Assembly: GCF_013368755.1 (NCBI RefSeq)
Contig: NC_049565.1
Location: 1,302,001 to 1,366,000 of the forward strand
DNA from: Talaromyces rugulosus
Taxonomy: Eukaryota; Ascomycota; Eurotiomycetes; Eurotiales; Trichocomaceae
Direction: 5' to 3'
DNA length: 64,000 nt
The position numbers and the translations under genes are program-made. This document shows, piece after piece, positions 11,866 through 22,580 of this stretch. Below the pieces are notes generated by a model. The model ran no database searches and was not told the DNA's origin. It was given only the letters and a program-made list of their open reading frames with translations. How positions within the stretch are numbered: the stretch's first letter is position 1; every line of letters starts with the position of its first letter.

Positions 11866-13015
11866 TCATTTCATAAAGTTTCTAACATCCCAGACGCATA
11901 ATCTCTCGTCCCAGGCGACACTGGCAGCCCAGCCTTCAGCGCCAAACAAGCACCAATCAACACCCGTGACAAACTCTGTATGTTGACCCATACGACCCAG
12001 TTCCTGGCCCATGACAGGCCCGCTAGGTCCCATACGCATGGGGTCGATATCCCCTTGAGATTCTGACCGGTCATCCCAGGCTCGACATGTCATGTCGTAA
12101 CTCGCTGACAGCAGCAGACCGGACAGATGTGGCGACCAGGCAAGTTTGCGGACCGCGTATTCGTGCCCTGGCATTATGGCAGCGGGGCCTTGTTGGGGAG
12201 CCCGAATATCAAATGTGCGAATCACACGGTCAACACCGCCAGTAGCAAGCACTGTCGAGCGGTACTTGTTCCAATCATGAGTGAGGCATTCGGCCGGAGG
12301 CGCTCCAGCCCCTTCTGGGGACATGCCGGCTTTCATCGGCACGAGCATCGACGAAGCACCATGGATGGGAATCTGGAGTGTAAGATGATTCGAGGCTGAC
12401 GCCGGTGTGCGAAGATCGAATATCCTCACGTGTGAATCGGATGTCACACAGGACAAAATATCCGGGGAATGCGGGGAAAAAGCCGCCGAGTAGGTACAAC
12501 TATGCGTTGGCAGCGTAAGAAGCGACTGTGGTCGTTGCGGTGACCACACCTTGACTGTGCCATCCCAACTGCTCGAGCAAAAGCGATCCTTGGCGACTAA
12601 ATTCCAGTTTACCGAAAACACTTCTCGGTTATGTTCCTTCCATGCCTGTATAGGGAATTCGTTGACCGAGGTATCGAACAGTTTAATGCTGCCGTCACCG
12701 GACGCGGTGAGGACTTGGTTTTCGTGGATCTCGGACCATGCGAGATCATAAAGCGCATCTTGCGTAGTGAATCTACCAATACCATCACATTTAGCAAGGC
12801 TGAATGTATACAAAAACAGTTGCGGGGTAGAGCGGGGCCCATTAAACGCACATTGTCGAAGGCACAATCCCATTGGGAGTCAGCTCGAGTATATATAAAC
12901 GTCCATTCCCAACGAGACCAAAATTCGCAGAAGCAGAAACGGCGAGTCGGTTGTCGAAGAACGGGGAGTACTTGACGCCGGATCCGTTGTAGCCCTCGGT
13001 GCGGAACTGCAGCAT
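11866..13015 (-). CDS. PEX7: PEX7, peroxisomal PTS2 import receptor (WD40)
   Basis: 356-aa WD40 propeller protein. Two exons (13015-12852, 12772-11866) join across a 79-bp intron with a GTGCGT donor. The first exon starts MLQFRTEGYNGSGVKYSPFF, typical of Pex7. After the splice come FTTQDALYDLAWSE and a series of WD repeats with GH/WD-type ends (for example KLFD, VKVWSP, VRIFDLR, IRTFDIR, CRAWDD, CVWDVRN), filling the chain to its C-terminus. Length and order match fungal Pex7. It binds PTS2 signals in the cytosol and delivers cargo to the peroxisomal docking complex with a Pex20-type co-receptor. A continuous ORF reads through the intron from 12873, but it gives an atypical N-terminus and was not preferred. 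Confidence 0.93.
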
Positions 13016-13565
13016 GATTGCCGGTAGAGATGCAGTCTTGAGAAGCAGAGGTTCTCAAATGACAGCTTGAACAAATATCACGTCATAGCTGAATCAATTC
13101 AGATACGAGGCTTCAAACAGGAGCCAAAAAGTTTGGCGGACAGAGGAATGGCAGACCCAAGTGGCATCGTCGACAGGTGAATGTGACGGCCGAAGCGGCG
13201 ACCACGCGCCGAGGTAAATGCCGGGCGGTAGCGTTCTGCCGGGTCGATTTCGGCCAATGACTATGGTCGATGAGCGGTAATATACGAGTGTCTGTTTGTT
13301 TATTTGCCCGTTTTAAATGTATACAGTGAGTGTCCAGAATACAGAATGACGTACTTTATCAAAACTGACTATCCGTTATCCAGATGTAAGCCTTTAAAAG
13401 GCGCGCAGCTGTGTTTGGCTCAGACCGTTTATTATTAGATAATCACAATTTGTCAGCAGCCGCTCATTGGTCACTTTGACAGCTTACACCAACATTTGAA
13501 GCCCCTCAGTTTCTTTCAGTCAAGAACACGAGAATAAATGCAAAATACCACATTTAAAAGTAACA
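13016..13565. promoter_or_regulatory. Divergent promoter region, PEX7 / AlkB-like gene
   Basis: 550 bp between divergent start codons. One CCAAT (13254-13258) and one ATTGG (13466-13470) are present, candidates for the fungal HAP/CBC complex. No ORF of note. Confidence 0.45.
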
Positions 13566-15020
13566 ATGGGTGCAGAGGCTTCTAGAAAGCGACGAAAACT
13601 CTTTTTCGAATCATATGCCGAGATAGATGCTCAAAAAGCTCGCGTTAAACACGAAGAAGACATCAGAAAAACGAATCAAAACGAGACTGAAAATGACGAG
13701 AACAACGATGAATCCACCGACGTGAAAATCGCCCGTCTAATATCCCTATACCCTCGCTACGATGAAGCCGCATTGTTAGATGTGCTGATCTCGTATGAAG
13801 GATGTGTTGAAGCTGCATCTGCCGCGTTGGACGTTGGATCAGATGCTGACCAAAGCCCATCATCACCACCTGCATCACTTTCGGCCAGAGAAGCAGCGGC
13901 CAAGTCCGTTCCAGGGATTCAAACATCACTGTTTTCCTCCTTTACATCCTCGTCACAATCGTCTTCAGGCTGGGCGAAACCCCTCACCAAACGAGGCAAA
14001 ACCCTCTATCTCTATTCACCTCAAGACGTCGCTAGCAACACTCCCTGCTCGATTATTCATAATTTTCTTCCGCCAGAAGAAGCCAACGACCTTTTGACGG
14101 AGCTGCTCGAAGACGCGAAATCATTCCAGCCCGAAACTTTTCAGTTATTCGAGAACCAAGTTCAAAGCCATCATACCTCCTGTCGCTATGTATCCACCGA
14201 CCACGAGATGATGATAGAGCACGGCGCTGAATTTGTTTATAACGGTATCGTGCGCACCGATACACGGAAAATATCTTCTCGAATGAATGCTGTGTCTGAA
14301 AAAGTGCAGAAAGCGGTCAATCAAGAAATACAAAAGCGAATAAAAACTCACTACCCGGAAGGGAAAAAGCTGAAATATCAGTCACCAAAGAACTGGGAGC
14401 CTAACGCAGCGATTGTCAACTGCTATACGGGACCTCAGGAGAATCTAGGATGGCATTCTGATCACTTGACATATCTAGGACCGAGAGCTGTCATTGGCAG
14501 CCTGAGTCTAGGTGTTGCAAGAGAGTTTCGCGTGAGAAGGGTGGTACCTCGAGATGGCGATGAGGAAAAAGAAGAACAGGTGGTCCTAAAGTCAACAAAA
14601 AATCGTTTCTCTGACAAAATCGCCAACGCCCAGGGGCAAATCTCAATCCACCTACCACACAATTCTCTTCTCGTCATGCATGCTGATATGCAGGAGGAAT
14701 GGAAACACTCGGTCCCAACGGCTCAGACTATCTCGCCACATCCGATAGCTGGGAACCGGCGAATTAATATAACTTATCGATCGTGTCGAGAGTCTCTACA
14801 CCCGCGAAACATACCACGATGCCGGTGTGATGTACCCGCTATACTTAGGTGTGTGCAGCGAAAGCAGGGAACTCAAGGTCGCTATATGTGGATGTGCTAT
14901 GCAGGATATTCTCCTGGGAGTAAAGGCTGTTCATATTTCCAATGGGCACAGTTCGATGATGATGGAGAACCGCTCTGGGAGAAGATGGGCGTGAAGCCTT
15001 ATTCTCATGGAAAGGCATGA
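13566..15020 (+). CDS. AlkB-like 2OG-Fe(II) oxygenase with CUE-like and GRF zinc-finger domains
   Basis: Intronless 484-aa protein, probably an oxidative nucleic-acid demethylase. The order is: a basic N-terminus (RKRRK), a CUE-like ubiquitin-binding helix bundle at about 52-92 (ARLISLYPRYDEAALLDVL), a Ser-rich linker, the AlkB fold at about 140-408, and a C-terminal GRF zinc finger at about 418-460. Iron ligands are H297 and D299 (GWHSDH) and H381 (EEWKHSVP). The 2OG/substrate arginines lie in NRRINITYRSCR (398-409). GRF cysteines are visible at CRCD, at MCYAG and at GCSYFQW. GRF fingers bind single-stranded nucleic acid in APE2 and TOP3A. The CUE-AlkB-GRF fusion is known from other filamentous fungi and suggests recruitment to ubiquitylated repair sites. 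Confidence 0.92.
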   Translation: MGAEASRKRRKLFFESYAEIDAQKARVKHEEDIRKTNQNETENDENNDESTDVKIARLISLYPRYDEAALLDVLISYEGCVEAASAALDVGSDADQSPSSPPASLSAREAAAKSVPGIQTSLFSSFTSSSQSSSGWAKPLTKRGKTLYLYSPQDVASNTPCSIIHNFLPPEEANDLLTELLEDAKSFQPETFQLFENQVQSHHTSCRYVSTDHEMMIEHGAEFVYNGIVRTDTRKISSRMNAVSEKVQKAVNQEIQKRIKTHYPEGKKLKYQSPKNWEPNAAIVNCYTGPQENLGWHSDHLTYLGPRAVIGSLSLGVAREFRVRRVVPRDGDEEKEEQVVLKSTKNRFSDKIANAQGQISIHLPHNSLLVMHADMQEEWKHSVPTAQTISPHPIAGNRRINITYRSCRESLHPRNIPRCRCDVPAILRCVQRKQGTQGRYMWMCYAGYSPGSKGCSYFQWAQFDDDGEPLWEKMGVKPYSHGKA

Positions 15021-15262
15021 CCGCTAAGTACATGTAATTTTAAACAAAATATATATTCCTGTACTACAATTCCAAGATTTTACTAGCCATATACCGATAT
15101 TTAAGAAGATAAACTAGACATAATGATTGATTGACTGCTGCGACTTAGGCTATTTGAAAAACCCGGATTCCCTCCTGATAAAGACGTCCTGATAAGAAAA
15201 ACAAATAAAAGTTAACCAGCCAGCTATGTGATTATGACACGGCCTTCACATCGCCTGTTGTG

Positions 15263-16915
15263 TCATTTCTCCGAAATGTGGCAGGATTTGCTGAGAACCG
15301 ACGAGCAAGAGGGTAAAAGGGAGTGTTTGAAGCCCAGCTTCGCTACAAGAACAGCCCCATCCTGATCTTCATCGATGTCGCTGCAACGGAGTAATGATTT
15401 TATACCCTCTTCCAGCCTGTCAATTCGGGCTTCCTTCAAGGCTTTCACTCTTGCGAATAAGTACCATGATTCTCCAGGGCGCAGTGAATCCATTGTTGTC
15501 TTTCCATGGCTCTGGATGGTGCAGCCGGCGCCAGGAAGTAATTTCAGTTGAAGTTGGCTTAGGCTTCCTGGTGCAAGGCCCGAACGAATGAGCTGGATAC
15601 TTTTATCGGCCCTAGCTCTGAGAGAAGTAGTATCAATGGTATTGTTGATCGTCATTTCGCAACGAATATGCCAGCCGAGGCGTGCACTGAATCCAATATC
15701 ATGACGATCGCTCGTGGTAACAGTGGATAAGCCCACAATAGGATTTCCAGTAATGTTGACAGCGCTGTCACAATCGACCGACACCAAGAAGACGTGTCTC
15801 ACACGAGTCACGCAGGTGAGAATCTCCGAGACACTGTAAATGGCATTACTGATGATGTCCCCATCGTAAGCACCCTTCCACAGTGGTCTTCCAAGAGAAC
15901 TTTGCCCTGCTGCCAAACGTCTAAGATCAACGTTTGGGCCTTGACATAACGGCATGAGAACATCGACGCGACCGTTTCTTTCTGTGTTGACGCAGGCAAT
16001 CGCAAGCGAATCTCCGGGCTTGAGGGTATCGATGACTATCTGCGCCATGCCAACAACTTTTTCCATTTCACTTTTGGACCTGTATTTAATGCATTAATGA
16101 AACTGAGAGGTTGCCTAGATAAAACAAACAGGGAGAAGGTTCACTAACCTGATGTTCAACAGGACAACATTGTCGGTGTAATTGTTGAACCGAGTAGAGG
16201 GTTCGCTTTCAGAGTCGACATCTGCTGAAATGGTGATGCGAACATAAAACTCGGTGTCCTTGGGGTTGTGGACAAATCTCTCTGGCTGCAAATCCATCTT
16301 CAGGATGGTAACTGGAGCTGGGCAGTTCTGCATTGTGAAATCTGATCCTAGAAACTGGTTGTTTCTATTCACAGGATAGATAGGATGTGAATGGGTTAAG
16401 GTGCGCTTTGATAGACCATGGCTTGGAAGGCTAGAGAATCTTTTGTCAAATGTGTGAAGGAAGTGAAAGAGTTTGTGTGATGCTCTTTGGCTAGGTGTGC
16501 AGTTAGTCACCTGGGCATCGTCGTGGGATTTGCTCTCTAGGCATGGGTCTGTGAGATCTGGTGCTCCCTCAAAGCTTGTTCGTGCAGACTGGTCCGGTTG
16601 TCTCTGGGAAGCATTCTTCTTTCTTGGCCACAAGCAAGACTTATCAGCACCCTGCCGCACCTTTGGCACTTCCAAGGAATTATGTCTAGCATCTAGAGGT
16701 GGAGTCAATGATATATCGAGGAAAGACCCTGTTGGCGTTGATACTGATGTAAACCAGGCGTCTGACGAGATGGAAGAGCTTCTCCTGGGAATGGGTACTG
16801 GGGAAGATTCTTCAGCTTTTGGCTCTTTCAGCATTTCGCTAGACGACGTCGTTCTTTTGACAATGCGAAGAGGCGCCACATAACAGTCCATATTTGGTGA
16901 TGTAACTGTTTTCAT
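15263..16915 (-). CDS. Uncharacterised protein with degenerate vWA-like domain
   Basis: Two exons (16915-16149, 16079-15263) give 527 aa. The splice joins NVVLLNIR to SKSEMEKVV in frame. The N-terminal ~190 residues are Ser/Pro-rich and look disordered. From about residue 205 a folded region begins (VTILKMDLQPERF). It includes the pattern hydrophobic strand, helix, IDTLKPGDSLAIACV, which resembles the start of a von Willebrand A domain of the RING-vWA type. The metal-binding DxSxS motif expected in the first strand is absent (LLNIRSKSE instead), so metal-dependent ligand binding is unlikely. The function is unknown; the vWA assignment is by eye. An ORF with a membrane segment ends 33 bp upstream in the same frame (see separate entry). 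Confidence 0.75.
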
Positions 16916-16948
16916 GCACAGACTGTGAAGGCCAAGCAGGAGCGTTGG

Positions 16949-17257
16949 TTAAACGTGCTCTCGACCCTGGACAGGCGTTTGAAACTCGATATCGGTCTCG
17001 GTGTTGGTAGTCGTCTTGGTAGACGTCGACAGCCTCTGGCGATCAGACTCTCCCGACTGATTTTTCCCGTTGACGGTGTTTGTGCGTCTTCTCCAAATCC
17101 TCCAGCGAAACCGAGGTCGCCTGCAACCCCGTCCGTCGCAGCAACAGGCAGAACAAGTGACTGCGATAGCGACAACAAAGAACAGGAGCGCGATAGGGAC
17201 GACAACCAAAGCCAGAGTAAGAACGGACCTCTTCCAGTTGACTGGCTTCATGGGCAT
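16949..17257 (-). CDS. Small single-pass membrane protein ORF (102 aa), uncertain
   Basis: ATG-started ORF with a strong hydrophobic segment at about residues 11-33 (VLTLALVVVPIALLFF), followed by a Cys cluster (CSACCC) and an Arg-rich stretch, then a polar tail. It would be a type III or tail-out single-span protein. Its stop TAA is in the same frame as the start of the vWA-like gene 33 bp downstream. No intron of workable length removes the stop and keeps frame. It may be a separate small gene, a 5' exon of a gene that I could not splice, or a chance ORF. Base composition resembles the neighbouring coding DNA. Confidence 0.4.
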   Translation of the reverse strand: MPMKPVNWKRSVLTLALVVVPIALLFFVVAIAVTCSACCCDGRGCRRPRFRWRIWRRRTNTVNGKNQSGESDRQRLSTSTKTTTNTETDIEFQTPVQGREHV

Positions 17258-17518
17258 GTCGAAGGATGGAATAATATTCTTAAGGAATACGGCCAGTGTG
17301 AATCTTCAACCTACTAGGGGAGAGGAAAGTCGACGGGCTGGAAGAGGAAAGGAAGCAATATTCTACAGGCACGTGGTGCGTCTTCCACCAGCAACAGAAG
17401 AAGAAGGAACGCACCACGGCAGGAACGCCTCGGATGAATAAGCTAAACTTCGATATTGGGTATATACGCTTGGATTCAAACAAAACATCAGACGCAACAT
17501 CATTCTCTATTCTCCAGG

Positions 17519-18786
17519 TCATGCTTGCTCCTGCGCACTCGTTTCCTCCGACGCTGGAAGTATCTTTTCTCTGACGCTCTCCAAAGTAGCCTGGTCGATG
17601 TTCAGAAACCGCATCTGATAGGTATCCATGTCAGCGAAAAGAAAACAGGACTGCGAAAAAATGGATGGATGAGAGACTTACTAGATCATCTCCAGCGCGA
17701 GGAGCATTCCCAAATAACACAGCATGAGACTGGCTCGCCTCGACTCCGCTCTGAACTCGCTTTGCCCACACGCCTTCCCAGTTCCATTCGCCAGGCAAAC
17801 GTGCCTGAGGGGTGCCTCTCTTATCTGGGGTGGCAACACCAGAGCCATTTGACTGATGCTTGAACCCTTTTTCATTTCGACGGTATGCTTTCCAAGCATG
17901 CCACGCTCCCGGGTTTCCAGCAGCCTCTAGGGGGAGAGAATCAAGTATGTTCTCGTCATCAAACGTGGACAGTATATAACTCAATAATGTCACCACAGGA
18001 ACGCTTCTTTGCTTGTCTAAATATGGACCAGAAACCGGAGCCGGGGAAGCCGGAGACGCGTTTTCTTTTACTCCTGGAGATGGAGAGGTGACTGGCGTCT
18101 CTCTTGCTGTTTGCTTTTTCGGCGTGACTGGCACGACAGGGTCATTGGCAGCGTTGTTGCTATCTCCGCCGTCTTCTGTAATGATATCGGTTTGTGCCAC
18201 TTTACTTTCGTTCTCAATTTTGCTACCGCTTATGTTTCGCGACGGCGTCCCAGAATTGTTTGCGGTCCTCTGTGCTCGCCCGAACCAGTGAGGGAATCCA
18301 TGTCGCAGACTAAAGGCACCGGGTGACAGCCGCTCCTCGTCGGTCGCACTTACAGGAGCCTCGTTCGAAGAACCGGTCGTAAACGTGTATGTTGTCAGAG
18401 GAACGACTAGCGGGTGGAATATATCGGTGTTGAATGTGACGAGCGGAGGGAGCTCAGGATAGGAGGCGGGGAATCGAATCGCGAAACGAAGGATTGCCGA
18501 CGCATACGGCCCTATAATACAGTTCTCAGCGGCTGCTCATATGGGGGTTTATGAAGAAGAGTTGGCTCACCACTTCGGATAAAGAAGACTCCTGACCATA
18601 ATGTCGGATCGGTGGGATTGTTGATGCTCACGTACACCCCTGGAGGGGCTGCATGTTTCAAACTCGCGCTGGGCCAATGTGTTAGTCTGTGCAGGCCAAA
18701 AAGCGCATTTTCAACAAAACATACAACTCCAACAATAACTGGTGCTTGCGCAGCGACGGTATGTTGGGTAAGCTGTGAGACGACAT
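17519..18786 (-). CDS. AKTIP/FTS-like inactive E2 variant (UEV)
   Basis: Four exons (18786-18725, 18668-18571, 18511-17682, 17614-17519) join in frame to 361 aa. The reconstructed N-terminus reads through LLLEFASLKHAAPPG, then NNPTDPTLWSGVFFIRSG and PYASAILRFAIRF, which is a UBC fold. After the expected HP (IFHPLVVPL) there is no catalytic cysteine, so it is an E2 variant. The best match I recognise is AKTIP/FTS. In Aspergillus nidulans and mammals FTS joins Hook and FHIP to link early endosomes to dynein. A disordered insertion (about 125-205) and a conserved-looking C-terminal region ending in ILPASEETSAQEQA follow. Assignment to FtsA specifically is an inference; a search against that protein would settle it. 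Confidence 0.8.
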
Positions 18787-18966
18787 AATTTGATACTGAT
18801 GGTGGGAACAAGAGTCGCTCGGCGAGAGCTGGCGATGCCGAGTTCCCCGCTGCTAGCCGCGCCGCTAGTCTATATAAAGCTATTCGTATGGGACTTTGTA
18901 TGCCAAGTTCGTTATATCATTGAAAAAATAAGTAATTACATAGAATTTATCTTAATCGGTAACATC

Positions 18967-19902
18967 TTACGTCCAGGTAGATGCTTGCCACCCCCGTTGC
19001 AAGTCTGTATGGGGGCGAATCGCTCCAAGTACAACAAGCCCTTCGCCAACTCCATCATACACCCCGCCAGCCACGGCCTCGATAAGCCATGCCACCAGGT
19101 TGATAACTGCAGCCCCAAGTCTGCCTTCGCTCAGTGTCAAAAGTGTCGAGCTCACATCGTTGGCGCCTTTTCCGATCCCGTCGGCAGTCTCTAACGCTGC
19201 AGTCAGCACTCTTGCGGCAATCCGGTGGTTTCGCTCATAGCGATATGCCGATTGCAAAAGTGCCTTGCCATATGGAACAACGAATTGCAATAATATAAAG
19301 CCGTAGACAATCACAGAAGCGATTATTCGGTGCAGGTACGACGGAGGATCTTGTCTGGTCGGCTTATTCTGTAGTCTGTTTTCAGAAGACTCAGTAGCAT
19401 TACTCGGCTTTATAGTCTCTGGGAGGCGCTCCTGGATTGAACGGACTTCATCGCGGGTCAGATCCGAGGGCAAGGCTTCTAAAAGATACCCTAGACCGTT
19501 TATATACAGGCTGCGAATGAGGCGAGTATCCGAGTTTGGTTGCTGGGCCTCGAAGCCGGCATTGCGGAGAAGATTAAAAGCTGGAACGACTCTATTCCAT
19601 CTTAAACCCGAGTCCGCTTCATAGGTGGATACAACTGCTGAGCGGTCTATCTCTGGCGTCGAAGTTCCCGAAGCTTGTGTGGAAGCGGACGGCGTGGAAT
19701 CTCTACTATCTGCAGTAGCCGGCCGTGATGGCGAGTTTGTTGACTCTTCGTAAACATTCATTCGCGGCTCCGAAGCCGAGATAAGACTATAGACAGGATG
19801 TGGAGTCGAGTCGAGCGAGTCCTGAGACGCTGGCAGGGACGAGTTGAAGCGAGATATTAGCCGTTGCCGGATAGAGGCTGGAAGCATGGTGTCTCCAAAC
19901 AT
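18967..19902 (-). CDS. Conserved fungal-type membrane protein of unknown function
   Basis: Intronless ORF of 311 aa beginning MFGDTMLPASIRQRL. The first ~110 residues are Ser/Thr/Pro-rich. A central region (RWNRVVPAFNLLRNAGFEA, about 100-165) appears folded. A hydrophobic stretch at about 190-210 (IIASVIVYGFILLQFVVPYG) is a probable membrane segment, and a second weakly hydrophobic region follows at about 255-290 (AAVINLVAWLIEAVAGG). No family recognised. It is coding by codon pattern, length and lack of a competing ORF. It is divergent from the aldehyde dehydrogenase gene. Confidence 0.75.
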   Translation of the reverse strand: MFGDTMLPASIRQRLISRFNSSLPASQDSLDSTPHPVYSLISASEPRMNVYEESTNSPSRPATADSRDSTPSASTQASGTSTPEIDRSAVVSTYEADSGLRWNRVVPAFNLLRNAGFEAQQPNSDTRLIRSLYINGLGYLLEALPSDLTRDEVRSIQERLPETIKPSNATESSENRLQNKPTRQDPPSYLHRIIASVIVYGFILLQFVVPYGKALLQSAYRYERNHRIAARVLTAALETADGIGKGANDVSSTLLTLSEGRLGAAVINLVAWLIEAVAGGVYDGVGEGLVVLGAIRPHTDLQRGWQASTWT

Positions 19903-20576
19903 CGTTCGACTCTAACGGCGAGTTCTCATAGCGGATATAAACAGATCCTGTCAAGACAGCACGGACAAGACTGACAGAATGTCAAGATAAAGATACGAAG
20001 AAAACCTTTGAACTGGTGGCAGGATCGAGTTTCACATGTCAAGTTGGATTAGCGGCCCCCGGCCCCGCCAGACCATCTGAGATAGGCTGAACTCTCATTT
20101 CACATGCACGGCCGTTGAATATCAAGGTTATCAGGTTATCAGTGTGTCCGGATCTCTCGATGTAGATAATTGTCGAGGTTGAAGTTGGAACGATCATGAT
20201 GCATCTTTCTCGTGAAGATGCTATCCGTGCAGGATGGTCGCCGCCACGCCAACGCAGATCGTGGTCCAAAACGGAAAGGAAATGCCTGTCATCAGATCGT
20301 CATTAGCTCATAAAAACGATAAGGACGAAGAAAAGGACGAAGCTAGGACGAACAAGGCAGCGCCATGGCCCGATTAACTGCTTCTTCTGGAATGGAGGCT
20401 AGACCCGACTTCGGGAGGACATTCCCGATCGGGGTCGTGCAGGAAGAATCTCGCGCTGAACCCCAATGAGATCGAGCTCGCTCCAAGCTATCAGAAAACC
20501 GATGTATTGATAATCATCGCCAGCAGTAGTAGCAGTAGCAGCAGCAGCAGCGAGCAATTGACGCGGACTGAGAGCG
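19903..20576. promoter_or_regulatory. Divergent promoter region upstream of the aldehyde dehydrogenase
   Basis: 674 bp between the membrane protein (-) and the ALDH (+). It holds an inverted repeat CGGGA...TCCCG at 20412-20427 (CGG-N10-CCG, a possible Zn2Cys6 site) and a trinucleotide AGC/AGT run at about 20521-20551 just before the start. No gene seen. Confidence 0.4.
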
Positions 20577-22339
20577 ATGCTGGCGGTGCGGGGTAGTCTT
20601 TTTCTGCCGCGCCTTCCTGTCTGGTACTGCTGGGCGGGGAAGCACGCTGTGCTTAAGAGTCGTCGCGCTGCTTCGTCTTTTACTTTTTCATCTTCACCTC
20701 CTTCTCCTCGTCTCTTCTCGTCGCTCGGCTCTTTGCGCCTCTACTCCTCCTCTGCACCCGTCATGGCCGACCTTTCTATCGCACTTACTGCGCCCAATGG
20801 CCAGCAGTACACGCAGCCCACCGGTCTGTTCATCAACAACGAGTTTGTCAAGGGCAATGGCGGCACTATTGTATCTGTTGACCCCGCGTAAGTCAGCCTG
20901 CTGTCCCAATTGCCTCTCCCGGGGACCATGGTCTAACGAGCTGCAGCACCGAGAAGGAGATTGCCACAGTCCACGCTGCCAGCGCCGACGATGTCGACCG
21001 GGCAGTCAAGGCTGCTCACGCCGCCCTGAAGCATCCATCGTGGAAGCTTCTGCCCGCCACCGAACGAGGTCGCTTGATGTCTCGTCTCGCCGACTTGGTT
21101 GACGAAAAGAGAGAGCTTCTCGCAACGATTGAAGCATGGGACAATGGAAAGCCCTACTCAGTCGCCTTGAACGAGGATTTGAACGAGGTTTCCCTTACCA
21201 TTCGGTACTTTAGTGGATGGGCCGACAAGACATTTGGACAGACCATCAACACATCCCCGGAAAAGTTTGCCTACACATTGCGCCAACCCATCGGTGTTGT
21301 GGGCCAGATCATTCCCTGGAACTTTCCACTTTCAATGGCTGCTTGGAAGCTCGGCCCTGCTCTCGCCTGCGGCAACACGATTGTTCTCAAACCCGCAGAA
21401 CAGACTCCCCTGAGCGTTTTGGTCTTTGCAGAGTTGGTTAAAGAAGCCGGCTTCCCGCCTGGTGTCATTAACATTGTCAATGGCTATGGCCGGGAAGCAG
21501 GCTCTGCCATCGTCGAGCACCCGCTGGTTGATAAAGTGGCGTTTACGGGCTCGACAGCCACCGCCCGTCAGATTATGAAGATGGCATCTGCTACCTTGAA
21601 GAACATCACCCTTGAAACGGGAGGAAAATCTCCCCTTATTGTTTTCAGCGATGCCGATTTTGAGCAGGCTGTCAAGTGGGCACATGCTGGAATCATGTCA
21701 AACCAGGGCCAGATCTGTACAGCTACATCTCGTATCTTTGTTCAAAAAGATATCTACGACAAGTTTGTTGAGAAGTACAAGGAGACCCTCAAGAGCACTT
21801 CAAAAGTCGGAAATCAATGGGAATCAACTACCTTCCAAGGCCCACAGGTCACCCGCGCTCAATATGAGCGTATTCTTGAATACATCAACGTTGGCAAGTC
21901 CGAAGGTGCGACTGTGCTCGCAGGCGGAGAGCCCTACCGCGAGGAAGGGAGCAGCACCGACTTTAGCAAGGGATTCTTTATCGCCCCGACTGTTTTTACC
22001 GATGTCAATGACTCCATGCGTATCTGCCGGGAAGAAATCTTCGGTCCTGTGGTCGCCATTGCTTCGTTTGAAACGGAAGAAGAAGCCATCAGCCGTGCGA
22101 ACAACTCAACCTACGGGCTCGGCGCAGCTGTCTTTACCCGTGATCTCCAGCGCAGTCATCGCGTTGCTGCCGAGATTGAGTCTGGTATGGTCTGGATCAA
22201 TAGCTCTCAAGACAGCGACCCGCGTATCCCGTTCGGTGGTGTTAAGCAGTCCGGTATTGGACGGGAACTTGGAGAAGCTGGCCTTGAGGCTTACAGCCAA
22301 ATCAAGGCTGTTCATGTGAACATGGGAACGATTCTCTAA
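20577..22339 (+). CDS. NAD(P)-dependent aldehyde dehydrogenase, probable mitochondrial precursor
   Basis: Oxidises aldehydes to acids. Exons 20577-20887 and 20947-22339 give 567 aa. Residues 1-62 are Arg/Ser-rich with no acids, a likely mitochondrial presequence. A second in-frame ATG at 20763 (residue 63, MADLSIALTAP) would give a cytosolic form of typical ALDH length (505 aa). The NAD-binding motif GQIIPWNFPL is present, as are general base E327 (LETGGKSP) and nucleophile C361 (NQGQICTATSR). The C-terminal oligomerisation motif PFGGVKQSGIGRE is also present. It resembles the fungal class 1/2 ALDHs used in ethanol or acetaldehyde metabolism. It converges on the hydroxyacid dehydrogenase gene 241 bp away. 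Confidence 0.95.
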
Positions 22340-22580
22340 ATCTATTCGAATTTTTGAAATTTAGGCCACGGTAGGAACCTTTTTGGATTGCATATATTCT
22401 TGGAGAAAGTCGCCTTGTATTAAGAAATTGTAATTAGGATGCGAGATCTAATTCACAGCTACTTCGTATATTTAATTTTTCAAAGACAAGACTTTACTTG
22501 AGAAGGTCTAGGTCTATATCAATTGTAGCGGCTTCAACATCAACATCAACCTTAAATACACGGCAATCCTCATCTTTCAT

